Below, one piece after another: positions 52,372 through 59,880 of a stretch of DNA of 64,000 nucleotides. The stretch comes from an uncultured Campylobacter sp. GTDB taxonomy: Bacteria; Campylobacterota; Campylobacteria; Campylobacterales; Campylobacteraceae. Within the stretch, counting starts at the first letter, position 1. Every line of letters begins with the position of its first letter. The DNA is taken from assembly GCF_938039245.1 (NCBI RefSeq), contig NZ_CALHVN010000002.1, positions 57,398-121,397 of the forward strand, written 5' to 3'. The translations under genes and the position numbers were made by a program. The notes under the pieces are model-generated. The model was given only the letters and a program-made list of their open reading frames with translations. It did no database searches and was not told the origin of the DNA.

Positions 52372-53184
52372 ATGAATAACGGCTACTACCAAGCAACCGG
52401 CGCCATGGTGACGCAGTTTAACCGCCTAGACGTCATCGCAAACAATCTTGCCAACATAAACACTATCGGCTTTAAGCGCGACGACGTCGTGGTGGGGGAT
52501 TTTGAGAGGATTTTTAAAGAGTACCGCGACGAGTTGCCGATAGAAAATCACACGAAAGACGCGGCGAAATTTCTAAACAGAACCATAGACAGAGTACCGC
52601 AAATTTCGGAGCAATACGTGGATTTTAGTCAGGGCGGGCTTAAATTTTCAAACAACGACCTTGACTTTGCGATGAAGCGAGAGGATCTGTTTTTCCTAGT
52701 CGAGGTAAAACCAGGCGACGTGCGCCTAACTAAAAACGGCTCGTTTAATCTCGACGAGGACGGATTTTTGGTAACTAAAGAGGGCTACAAGGTGCTGCCG
52801 AGCGATTATTTTACGAATAATTTTCAAGGCATCCAAATCCCGCAGGGCGAGCGCTTTTCCGCCGATAAAAACGGCAATCTCTACTCAAATGAGGAGCCGC
52901 TAGCTAGGCTTTATATCGCGCAGCCAAAAGAGATACGAAATCTAACCAAAGAGGGCGACAATCTCTACGTTTTGCCGAATTTAAAAGAGCTTGAAGACGT
53001 GGGCGGCAAGATAGACGCGGTCGCGTGGAAATACACCCAAATATCTAACGTAAACGCCGTGACCGAGATGGTCGGACTCATCGAGACGCAGCGCTTTGTC
53101 GAGATGTATCAAAAGGTGATGACGTCGCATATGGATGATCTAAATCAGGAAGCTATAAGCAAGCTTGCCAATACGAAAGTCTAA
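52372..53184 (+). CDS. flgF: Flagellar rod protein FlgF (FlgG2)
   Basis: Proximal rod protein, 270 aa. N-terminal YYQATGAMVTQFNRLDVIANNLANINTIGFKRDDVV and C-terminal ISNVNAVTEMVGLIETQRFVEMYQKVM are the rod/hook family ends. The central KNGSFNLDEDGFLVTKEGYKVLP is typical of FlgF/FlgG. AAGGAAAAG precedes ATG 52372. Named flgF here; in C. jejuni the equivalent is often called flgG2. flgG follows after ~540 bases. Confidence 0.9.
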   Translation: MNNGYYQATGAMVTQFNRLDVIANNLANINTIGFKRDDVVVGDFERIFKEYRDELPIENHTKDAAKFLNRTIDRVPQISEQYVDFSQGGLKFSNNDLDFAMKREDLFFLVEVKPGDVRLTKNGSFNLDEDGFLVTKEGYKVLPSDYFTNNFQGIQIPQGERFSADKNGNLYSNEEPLARLYIAQPKEIRNLTKEGDNLYVLPNLKELEDVGGKIDAVAWKYTQISNVNAVTEMVGLIETQRFVEMYQKVMTSHMDDLNQEAISKLANTKV

Positions 53185-53193
53185 ATTTAGCGT

Positions 53194-53302
53194 TATCTCT
53201 TTGGCATATTTGCGAGAGATTTGATTTTTACTCGCGGCGACAGGCTACGTGCCTAGTCTTGCTCATAAAAATTTGCACAGCTCGCAAATCCGCTCAAAGA
53301 TA
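53194..53302 (+). repeat. Nested stem-loop element, copy 1
   Basis: Inverted-repeat arms nest from outside in: TATC-TTTG (53194-53203, two-base bulge) with CAAAGATA (53295-53302); ATTTGCGAG (53208-53216) with CTCGCAAAT (53281-53289); TTTTTA with TAAAAA; and at the tip GAC-AGGC, loop TACGT (53246-53250), GCCT-A-GTC. The whole resembles copy 2 at 56885-57010 in sequence and shape. It begins about 10 bases after the flgF stop, so it may also end that transcript or protect its 3' end. Confidence 0.7.
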
Positions 53303-53528
53303 TTTCCGCTAAGGTTTTTAAATTTTAATAAACATAAATCGCTATACATTAAAATCCTTGCCGCTAATATAAATTTAAAACACTTCCGCCAAAATATTTT
53401 CAAATTTCCCCAAATTTGCAAATTTGGAACGCCTTTTGCTACATACCTAAGAAATGCAAGAAATTGCGCCGAATTTGTAAATTTTAGACGGTTTTATGCA
53501 AAAGCGTAAAATTTAAGACCGCAAATTT

Positions 53529-53542
53529 GGAATATATTTTGC
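53529..53542 (+). promoter_or_regulatory. Sigma-54 promoter of flgG
   Basis: TTTGGAATATATTTTGCAATG has GG (53529-53530) and GC (53541-53542) 10 bases apart, a near-ideal RpoN site. It lies about 180 bases before the flgG start, giving a long leader. Confidence 0.85.
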
Positions 53543-53724
53543 AATGGTAAAAGACGATGAGCCGCTTATTAGATACATAAAGATAAGCGGCAGTAGCTTG
53601 AGATGGAGACTAGGCGGTTTTTTGCGAGGCGAGGGCGCATATATTCGATACGTAACCGAAGCCTAGAAAAAACCAACGAAGTATACGCTCAAGATACAAC
53701 GCGCTAAGAAAGGAAAACACGAAA

Positions 53725-54513
53725 ATGATGAGGTCTATTTATTCTGCCGCCACCGGCATGATCGCCCAACAAACCCAGATTGACGTTACGTCGCACAATA
53801 TCGCAAACGTAAACACCATCGGCTATAAGAAAAACCGCGCCGAGTTTGCCGATCTGATGTATCAGGTCATGGAGTATGCGGGTACGGCAACCAGCGCCAC
53901 GACGAAAAGCCCGACGGGTATCGAGGTGGGTCTGGGCGCGCGTCCGACGGCGATAACGAAGATATTTTCGCAAGGGTATTTTAAAGAAACGAGTAACAAC
54001 CTCGATATGGTTATCGCGGGTAACGGCTTTTTCCAGGTGCAGCTTCCAGACGGTACGACGGCGTATACTAGAAACGGCGCCTTTAAGCTAGATAGTGAGG
54101 GCACGATCGTAAACTCCGACGGCTATGTGCTTCAGCCGCAGATGACTATCCCGGCTGATGCCACGCAGGTTTCAGTCGGCACCGACGGCACCGTCTCCGT
54201 GCTGCAGCCGGGCAATACCGAGATGACGCAGGTGGGCCGCATCGAGCTAGCAAATTTTATCAACCCTGCAGGCCTGCACTCTATGGGTGACAACCTCTAT
54301 CTGCCGACTGGCTCTAGCGGCGAGGTCGTAGTCGGTACGGCGGGTCTTGACGGTCTGGGTACGATTAGGCAGGGGTTTGTCGAGATGAGTAACGTACAAC
54401 TGGTCGAAGAGATGACCGACCTCATCACGGGTCAGCGCGCGTACGAAGCAAACTCAAAGGCGATAACTACGAGCGATGATATGCTCTCTATAGTAAATAG
54501 CCTAAAGAGATAG
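53725..54513 (+). CDS. flgG: Flagellar distal rod protein FlgG
   Basis: Distal rod subunit, 262 aa, full length. MMRSIYSAATGMIAQQTQIDVTSHNIANVNTIGYKKNRAEF and the C-terminal GFVEMSNVQLVEEMTDLITGQRAYEANSKAITTSDDMLSIVNSL are near-consensus FlgG. ATG 53725 with AAAGGA upstream; the adjacent ATG at 53728 is the alternative. Has its own sigma-54 promoter and two terminators after it. Confidence 0.97.
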   Translation: MMRSIYSAATGMIAQQTQIDVTSHNIANVNTIGYKKNRAEFADLMYQVMEYAGTATSATTKSPTGIEVGLGARPTAITKIFSQGYFKETSNNLDMVIAGNGFFQVQLPDGTTAYTRNGAFKLDSEGTIVNSDGYVLQPQMTIPADATQVSVGTDGTVSVLQPGNTEMTQVGRIELANFINPAGLHSMGDNLYLPTGSSGEVVVGTAGLDGLGTIRQGFVEMSNVQLVEEMTDLITGQRAYEANSKAITTSDDMLSIVNSLKR

Positions 54514-54535
54514 CCTAAAATAGGCTAAATTTGAC

Positions 54536-54582
54536 GCCGCTTGGTCTTTCAAATTTCCAAATTTGGGACTAGGCGGCTTTTT
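54536..54582 (+). terminator. Intrinsic terminator of flgG, first
   Basis: GCCGCTTGGTC (54536-54546) pairs with GACTAGGCGGC (54567-54577), G-T pairs included, followed by five T. The loop carries its own AAATTT inverted repeat. Confidence 0.8.
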
Positions 54583-54598
54583 AAATTTACGGTAAAAA

Positions 54599-54631
54599 AC
54601 GGCTAAAATTTATCTCAAATTTAGCCGTTTT
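54599..54631 (+). terminator. Intrinsic terminator of flgG, second
   Basis: ACGGCTAAA (54599-54607) pairs perfectly with TTTAGCCGT (54620-54628), loop of 12, then TTTA. Acts as a back-up 17 bases after the first. Confidence 0.7.
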
Positions 54632-54852
54632 ATGGCAGTTCTTGCTTATAACTATTGATTTTTGGTTATGGTAATCAAGCATTTAAATCTAAGCTAAACG
54701 CCAAGCACGGACGGCTTAAATTTGATCGTTTGTCGATTATGCTAAAAATCTGCTTATCGTCAGCCAGTCTTTCAAAATTTGCTCAAAACTCCGGCCTTTA
54801 TCCAAATTTTTTAAAATTTTAGCTATCATCGCGCTTTTATTAAGGAAAAAAT

Positions 54853-55515
54853 TTGCATTTTAGTTACGTTTTTAAGCTTAGCATTCCGATATTTATGGGC
54901 TATTTTCCCCTCGGCGTCGCCTTTGGGATACTAGCTAAAAGCATGGGCGTTAGCGCTTTTATCGCCATAGCGCTTAGCACGCTAGCTTACGGCGGCGCGG
55001 CGCAGTTTATGATGCTATCGCTTTTTAGCGTCGGCACTGGGCTTTTAGAGGTTTTTATCGTGAGCTATCTGGTAAATTTACGCCATACTTTTTACGGGCT
55101 GGCGCTTTTAAAAGAGTACAAAGACCTAAAATACCGCCTTTTAAATATCGCGACTCTCACGGACGAAACTTTTGCGATATTTAAGGCGCTTAAGATCACG
55201 GACGCGGCGGAGCGCAGTTATATTTTTACGCGTTTAAATTTGATCTCGTGGTTTTACTGGGCGGCGGGAACGGCGGTCGGATGCCTAGCCGGTGGGCTGA
55301 TAAAAGTCGATACGAGCGGACTTGAGTTTAGCCTCACGGCGCTTTTTATCGTTATCGTGATGGAGATGTTTAAAAACGATAAAAACTACAAGGTGCTAGG
55401 CGCGGCGTGCTTGTTTGGAGTCGCCGGCGTAGCGCTCATGCCTGCTAAAGCGATACTGGTAGGCTCGATGGCGCTTTGCTTTATTTTTATTTTAGTTTTT
55501 AAGGACAAGCTTTGA
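54853..55515 (+). CDS. azlC: AzlC-family branched-chain amino acid exporter subunit
   Basis: 220 aa, five to six membrane helices. IPIFMGYFPLGVAFGILAKSMGVS and LSTLAYGGAAQFMMLSLFSVG are the AzlC signature, VNLRHTFYGLALL another conserved block. Works with AzlD as a two-subunit exporter of branched-chain amino acids or analogues. TTG start at 54853 with AAGGA upstream. Shares TTGA with azlD. Confidence 0.92.
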   Translation: MHFSYVFKLSIPIFMGYFPLGVAFGILAKSMGVSAFIAIALSTLAYGGAAQFMMLSLFSVGTGLLEVFIVSYLVNLRHTFYGLALLKEYKDLKYRLLNIATLTDETFAIFKALKITDAAERSYIFTRLNLISWFYWAAGTAVGCLAGGLIKVDTSGLEFSLTALFIVIVMEMFKNDKNYKVLGAACLFGVAGVALMPAKAILVGSMALCFIFILVFKDKL

Positions 55516-55850
55516 TAAGCGTGAATTCTAGCGAGTGGGCGATATTTATGGCCGTTTTGCTAAGCGCGTTTGCGACCTTTTTGACGCGCGCCGCGCCGTT
55601 TTACGTCATTAAAAACTATAAGCCTAGCCCGTGGCTTAGCGCCGTGGAGCGACACATGGGGCTGATGATAATGGTTATTTTGGTGTGCTACGGACTAAGA
55701 GACGTCAAATTTGACGTTTATCCGTACGGACTAAACGAAGCGCTAGCCGTTTTTAGTGCGGTTTTGATTCATCTAAAATTTAAAAATACCCTGCTTAGCA
55801 TCGCGGCTTCGACGGGCATTTATATGGCGCTAATCAGGCTTACGGCTTAA
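55512..55850 (+). CDS. azlD: AzlD-family small exporter subunit
   Basis: 112 aa with three to four hydrophobic segments. FATFLTRAAPFYVIKN and the MGLMIMVILVCYGLRDV helix are AzlD-like. TTG start at 55512 overlaps the azlC stop. It ends 11 bases before the asparaginase gene, so the three genes may share a transcript. Confidence 0.9.
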   Translation: MISVNSSEWAIFMAVLLSAFATFLTRAAPFYVIKNYKPSPWLSAVERHMGLMIMVILVCYGLRDVKFDVYPYGLNEALAVFSAVLIHLKFKNTLLSIAASTGIYMALIRLTA

Positions 55851-55861
55851 ACGGAGGTTTT

Positions 55862-56848
55862 ATGAAAAGAGTTACTATACTAGCAGTGGGCGGCACGGTA
55901 GCGGGAAGCGGCCCCGGATCGCTTGATGCGAGCTATACTTCTGGAACCGTTGCGGTGGATAAACTGATCGCGGCCGTACCTGAAATCAACAAGATAGCAA
56001 CGATAAAAGGCGAGCAAATTTCAAACATCGGCTCGCAGGAGATGAACAACGAAGTTTGGCTAAAGCTGGCAAACAGAGTAAACGAGCTGCTAACTAGCGA
56101 CGAGGCCGACGGCGTCGTCATCACGCACGGAACCGATACTATGGAGGAGACGGCGTATTTTTTAAATTTAGTCGTCAAAAGCGATAAACCTATCGTGTTT
56201 ACGGGCGCGATGAGAAACAGCGGCTCGCTAAGCGCGGACGGCCCGCTAAATATCTATAACGCCCTAAACGTCGCGGTAAGCCAAGAAGCCGTAGGCAAGG
56301 GCGTAGTAGTCGTGATGAACGACGAGATCCACGCGGCTAGAGAAGTAACTAAAAGCGATACTACCGCGGTAGATACATTTAAATCTCCAAACAGCGGCAA
56401 GATCGGCACGGCGTATTACGGCAACGTCAAATTTTATATGAATCCGACGCGCAAACATACGCTAAATTCGGCATTTGATATCGCAAAGATCAAAGAGCTG
56501 CCAAGAGTAGATATCATCTATAGCCACTCAAACGACAACCCGGATTTTATAAATTTAGCCGTCAAAAACGGAGCCAAAGGCATCGTAAACGCGGGCATGG
56601 GTAACGGCAATCCATTCCCAAGCGCGCTTGAGGCTCTAGGTGAAGCGGCTAAAAGCGGCGTAACGGTCGTGCGAGGCTCGCGCGTAAGCAGCGGCGAGAC
56701 GACTATGAACGGCGAAGTAGACGACGGCAAATACGGCTTTTTAACAAGTGACAACCTAAATGCGCAAAAAGCCAGAGTGCTTTTGATGCTTGCGCTTACG
56801 CAGACTATGGATAAGGCTAAAATCCAGGAGCTTTTCCTAACTCACTAA
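55862..56848 (+). CDS. ansA: L-asparaginase, type II family, no signal peptide
   Basis: Hydrolyses asparagine to aspartate and ammonia. 328 aa aligning end to end with mature E. coli AnsB: catalytic Thr12 (AVGGTVAGSG), Tyr25 (SYTSG), THGTDTMEET with the second catalytic Thr and Asp, KSDTT with the catalytic Lys. The usual TGGT start of motif 1 reads VGGT here, replacing a non-catalytic Thr. No N-terminal signal, so probably cytosolic. Eleven bases follow azlD. The name ansB is equally possible from sequence family. Confidence 0.93.
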   Translation: MKRVTILAVGGTVAGSGPGSLDASYTSGTVAVDKLIAAVPEINKIATIKGEQISNIGSQEMNNEVWLKLANRVNELLTSDEADGVVITHGTDTMEETAYFLNLVVKSDKPIVFTGAMRNSGSLSADGPLNIYNALNVAVSQEAVGKGVVVVMNDEIHAAREVTKSDTTAVDTFKSPNSGKIGTAYYGNVKFYMNPTRKHTLNSAFDIAKIKELPRVDIIYSHSNDNPDFINLAVKNGAKGIVNAGMGNGNPFPSALEALGEAAKSGVTVVRGSRVSSGETTMNGEVDDGKYGFLTSDNLNAQKARVLLMLALTQTMDKAKIQELFLTH

Positions 56849-57261
56849 GCGCACGGCGTCTCGCGAGCGCTTTTATAGAAACCCCGCCTGCGGCGTCGCT
56901 TTGCTGGTTTTGAGAGAGATTTGAAATTTTAAGTCTGCGGCAGACTACGTGTCTAGCCTTGACTTAAAATTTCTGCACAACCCTCTTCGCTTTGGCGTTA
57001 CGAGCAGGCGAAGTAAAAAATCATCTCGCGATACTTGCACTTTGTTTCTGTTTTTATTACGGCGGATTTGTTAAATTTGCGGTTTGCCCTCTCTTTTATA
57101 AATTTCATTTTTCAGCGGCTTTCGTTGCGACGAATTTATCTTAAATTCGCGTTTAAATTTACCGCGCTAGGCGGCAGAAACCTGACTAAAAACGGCGATT
57201 TGCAAGCGTAAATTTTAGCTTTCGTCGGGTATAATCGATTATTTTAATTTAAGGAGCGAAA
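56849..57261. other. Gap after asparaginase holding stem-loop copy 2
   Basis: 413 bases, no gene. AGCGC...GCGCTTTT just after the stop could be a weak terminator. Stem-loop element copy 2 fills 56885-57010. TATAAT (within GGGTATAATCG near 57229) is a -10 candidate for the next gene. Confidence 0.5.
56885..57010 (+). repeat. Nested stem-loop element, copy 2
   Basis: CGCCTGC (56885-56891) pairs with GCAGGCG (57004-57010); GAGAG with CTCTT (one G-T pair); GAAATTTTAAGTC (56923-56935) pairs perfectly with GACTTAAAATTTC (56961-56973); the tip is GGC-AGAC, loop TACGT (56946-56950), GTCT-A-GCC. An alternative local hairpin AGTCTG-CGG-CAGACT competes with the tip. Same layout as copy 1 with changed stem bases. 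Confidence 0.72.
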
Positions 57262-57753
57262 ATGGGAATGAGCGCGCGCTACTACGCATATACGCAAGAG
57301 GTTATCGAGGTGATCAAAAACGGCGGCGACGGCGAGGCGCTGGACGAATACGACCTGGATAAAATGTGGGACGCAATGCATAAAACGCTAACTGGCAAAA
57401 ATATGTTTGAAGCGATGAGCGCGGGCGAGATTTTCGCGACGCCAAATCCGCTTAGCTGGGCGATATTTGGACGCGGCATGGCGGGCGAGGAGGGAAGCGA
57501 GGCGGTATCTTACGTGGACGCAGATGACGTAAAGGCCGTAGCCAAAGCGATGCAAAGCATTGACATCGGAGCGCTTTTAGCAAACGTAAATTTTACGGGC
57601 TTTGGCAAGGCGGGCACATACCCCGAGATATGGGAGTACGAGAGCGAATTTGAGGATATCAAAGCCGAGCTAAAAGAGCGTTTTAACGGGCTTTTGAGCT
57701 TTTATCAAAATGCCGCGGGCAAAGGCCTTGGCGTGCTGATCGTGATAGCGTAA
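57262..57753 (+). CDS. DUF1877 family protein
   Basis: 163-residue cytosolic protein with the DUF1877 (YfbM-like) pattern: N-terminal MGMSARYYAYTQEVIEVI, DLDKMWDAMHKTLTG, then a YVDADDVKAVAKAM segment and a C-terminal helix LKERFNGLLSFYQNAAGKGLGVLIVI. Function of the family is unknown. AAGGAGCG precedes ATG 57262. Single gene. Confidence 0.8.
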   Translation: MGMSARYYAYTQEVIEVIKNGGDGEALDEYDLDKMWDAMHKTLTGKNMFEAMSAGEIFATPNPLSWAIFGRGMAGEEGSEAVSYVDADDVKAVAKAMQSIDIGALLANVNFTGFGKAGTYPEIWEYESEFEDIKAELKERFNGLLSFYQNAAGKGLGVLIVIA

Positions 57754-58041
57754 TTTCTAAATTTTACCACAAAAGCCGCTAAACCGTCGGCTAGCTTTAG
57801 GGCTGTTTTGCGGGGTAAATTTAAACCCGCGTATATAAACTTAAATTTGCGGGCTTAAATTTGCGCGCTTAGAGATTTGCTTGCTAAATTTACGCTCTGC
57901 ACCCCAAAAAACGCAAGCAAAAGCCGCCAAGTCTGATAAATTTTTCGCCTGCGCATAAAAGCAATTTCCGCCCCTCGGCCTTGCATCGTCGCTCGCTATG
58001 CGGCCGGATTGACGGTATTTAGATGATTTTAAAGGATAAAA

Positions 58042-58896
58042 ATGAAAATTTTAAAAGCTATTTTAGCGGCGGCATCGGCGGTTTGCTATCTAAACTCGGC
58101 CGTTTTGCCAGAAAACGACTGGAGCAAAAGAGAGCTAAAAGGCGAGGTTAAAAGCATGACGGCTACGGAGTACGAATACTCTACGGACGGCTCCGGGACG
58201 CTAGAAAATACGCGCGTAAAGCGGACGGAGTTTAACGAAAACGGCTATATACTGCAAGAAACCGAGCATATAAACGGCGTGCCAAACAGCTCGGTTTTGT
58301 TTGAGTACGGCAAAGACGGGCTAGTGCGCAAAAAATATCAAGACAGCGCCGTTTATCTCTACGAATACGAATTTGACGGCGAAAATTTAGTCGCGACGGC
58401 CAAAGAGCAGCATGTGGAGGATAGATTTTACCCCCGCACGGAGAAAACCACTTACGGCAAGGACGGCAAAATGATCGCTCGGGCGGCGTATTCCGGCGGG
58501 ACGCTAGTGACGGACGATAGCTACGTCTACGACGAAAAGGGCGTTTTAACGCGGATAGAAAATAATATGGAGCCGCGCAACGGCATAGTGATAAGCTTCG
58601 AGCGCAAGCCAAACGGCGAATACGAAAAAATCACGCAAGCCCCAAACTCAAAATGGATTTATTACTACGCCGCAAACGGCGACGAGATGGAGTATACGTC
58701 GGTAAATTACTTCGGCTCTGAGGCAAAAATCTGGCAAATCTTGCAGTTTAAAGACATAATGAGGGACGAGCGGGGAAATTTGACGCGTAAAACCTCGGTC
58801 AAATTTAAGCCCGCGGACAAATACTACGAAAACGGCGACATAACGGAAATCGGCCTATATAAAAAGCTGGAAATCAGCTATGAATACTACGAATAA
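58042..58896 (+). CDS. Secreted protein with YD/RHS-like repeats
   Basis: 284 aa. MKILKAILAAASAVCYLNSAVLPE is a Sec signal peptide. The rest is a series of ~20-residue strands with Tyr, Asp and Gly turns (EFNENGYILQE, EYGKDGLVRKKYQ, TYGKDGKMIARAAY, VYDEKGVLTRIEN), like the antitoxin-shell YD repeats of RHS proteins or MORN-like proteins, but short. Probably periplasmic or outer-membrane-attached. No function assigned. AAAGGAT precedes ATG 58042. Confidence 0.75.
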   Translation: MKILKAILAAASAVCYLNSAVLPENDWSKRELKGEVKSMTATEYEYSTDGSGTLENTRVKRTEFNENGYILQETEHINGVPNSSVLFEYGKDGLVRKKYQDSAVYLYEYEFDGENLVATAKEQHVEDRFYPRTEKTTYGKDGKMIARAAYSGGTLVTDDSYVYDEKGVLTRIENNMEPRNGIVISFERKPNGEYEKITQAPNSKWIYYYAANGDEMEYTSVNYFGSEAKIWQILQFKDIMRDERGNLTRKTSVKFKPADKYYENGDITEIGLYKKLEISYEYYE

Positions 58897-59396
58897 AAGC
58901 GCCTAGCTAAGGCAAATTTGCTTAAATTTACGCCCGCTTGCTCGCGCTTAGCTCGGCGTCATACCGTATGCTTGCGGTTTTTAGCCGGTGGCGAAATTTA
59001 CGTGAAATTTACTTTTGCCGAGTCGGCGCGAGACGGCTATCTTTGCGCAGAATTTGCATACGGTGCGGCGGCCTGCGCTAAAATTTACGATTGACGCGTC
59101 GCCGCCCGTAAAATGCCGCCTAGTTTGGTCAAATTTACAACCCCGGCGGCAAAGCCTAGCGGACTTGATAAAGTCTTGCGTCGCCGTTAAACCGCTATAA
59201 CTAGGCGGCGCTTGTTTTTGTTTTTATATTTTAGGCCGTTTTGCCGCTAAATTTAGCAAGGCCTAAATCCTTAGGGGCAAGCGGATTGCTTTATCTAGCC
59301 TCAAATTTACCCGCGCCGACCGCTACCTATCGCGCTTTGATTGTTTATTTAGCTTCTTTTGGATAAAATCGCCCAAATTTAATCTTAAGGTAAATC
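58897..59396. other. Gap before leuD, no supported gene
   Basis: 500 bases. ACCGTATGC near 58964 and GCATACGGT near 59056 form a 9-base inverted repeat ~80 bases apart. TAAAAT inside GGATAAAATCGCC is a -10 candidate about 30 bases before leuD. A 61-codon open frame at 59015 is not protein-like. leuC is not here. Confidence 0.4.
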
Positions 59397-59879
59397 ATGA
59401 AACAAGCAAAAGTTTGGAAATTCGGCGACAATATCGACACCGACATCATCATAGCCGCACGCTATCTAAACACCTCGGACGAAAAAATCTTGGCCACTCA
59501 TATCATGGAGGACGCCGATCCCGAGTTTAGCAAAAAAATATCCGTCGGCGACGTCATCGTAGCGGGCGAAAATTTCGGCTGCGGCAGCTCGCGCGAGCAC
59601 GCTCCTTTGGCGCTTAAGGCTGCAGGCATAGGAGCCGTGATAGCAAAGAGCTTTGCTAGGATTTTTTATAGAAACAGCTTTAACACGGGGCTTTTGATAC
59701 TAGAAATCAAAGAAACGGACGAGATAAACGCCGGCGACGAGCTAAAAATCGACGTGGATAACGGCACGGTCGTAAATTTAACGAGTGGCAAAGAGTATAA
59801 ATTTAGCCCGATACCGCCGTTTATGCAAGAGCTTTTAAAAAGCGGCGGCCTCATAGAATACGCGAAAACAAGGATATAA
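59397..59879 (+). CDS. leuD: 3-isopropylmalate dehydratase small subunit
   Basis: With LeuC, isomerises 2- to 3-isopropylmalate in leucine synthesis. 160 aa of the short archaeal-like type. KFGDNIDTDIIIAARYLN and FGCGSSREHAPLALKAAGIGAVIAKSFARIFYRN are the family motifs. One base separates its stop from leuB. The large subunit gene leuC is not in the window. Confidence 0.95.
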   Translation: MKQAKVWKFGDNIDTDIIIAARYLNTSDEKILATHIMEDADPEFSKKISVGDVIVAGENFGCGSSREHAPLALKAAGIGAVIAKSFARIFYRNSFNTGLLILEIKETDEINAGDELKIDVDNGTVVNLTSGKEYKFSPIPPFMQELLKSGGLIEYAKTRI

Positions 59880-59880
59880 G

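Larger units (their letters stand above)
53185..53724. other. Gap between flgF and flgG: structured element and sigma-54 promoter
   Basis: 540 bases without a supported gene. Its first part is stem-loop element copy 1 (53194-53302); the last 200 bases carry the flgG sigma-54 promoter. An 86-codon open frame starting at 53249 overlaps the element and has no ribosome site, so it is not called. Confidence 0.5.
54514..54852. other. Gap after flgG with tandem terminators
   Basis: 339 bases, no gene. Holds terminators at 54536-54582 and 54599-54631. TATCATCG and TTTTATTAAGG near the end form the leader of azlC. Confidence 0.45.

Noticed and set aside
53249..53509. 86-codon frame between flgF and flgG
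   Set aside because: Starts inside the stem-loop element and lacks a ribosome site; composition follows AT-rich non-coding sequence.
59015..59200. 61-codon frame before leuD
   Set aside because: No ribosome site and no protein-like pattern.
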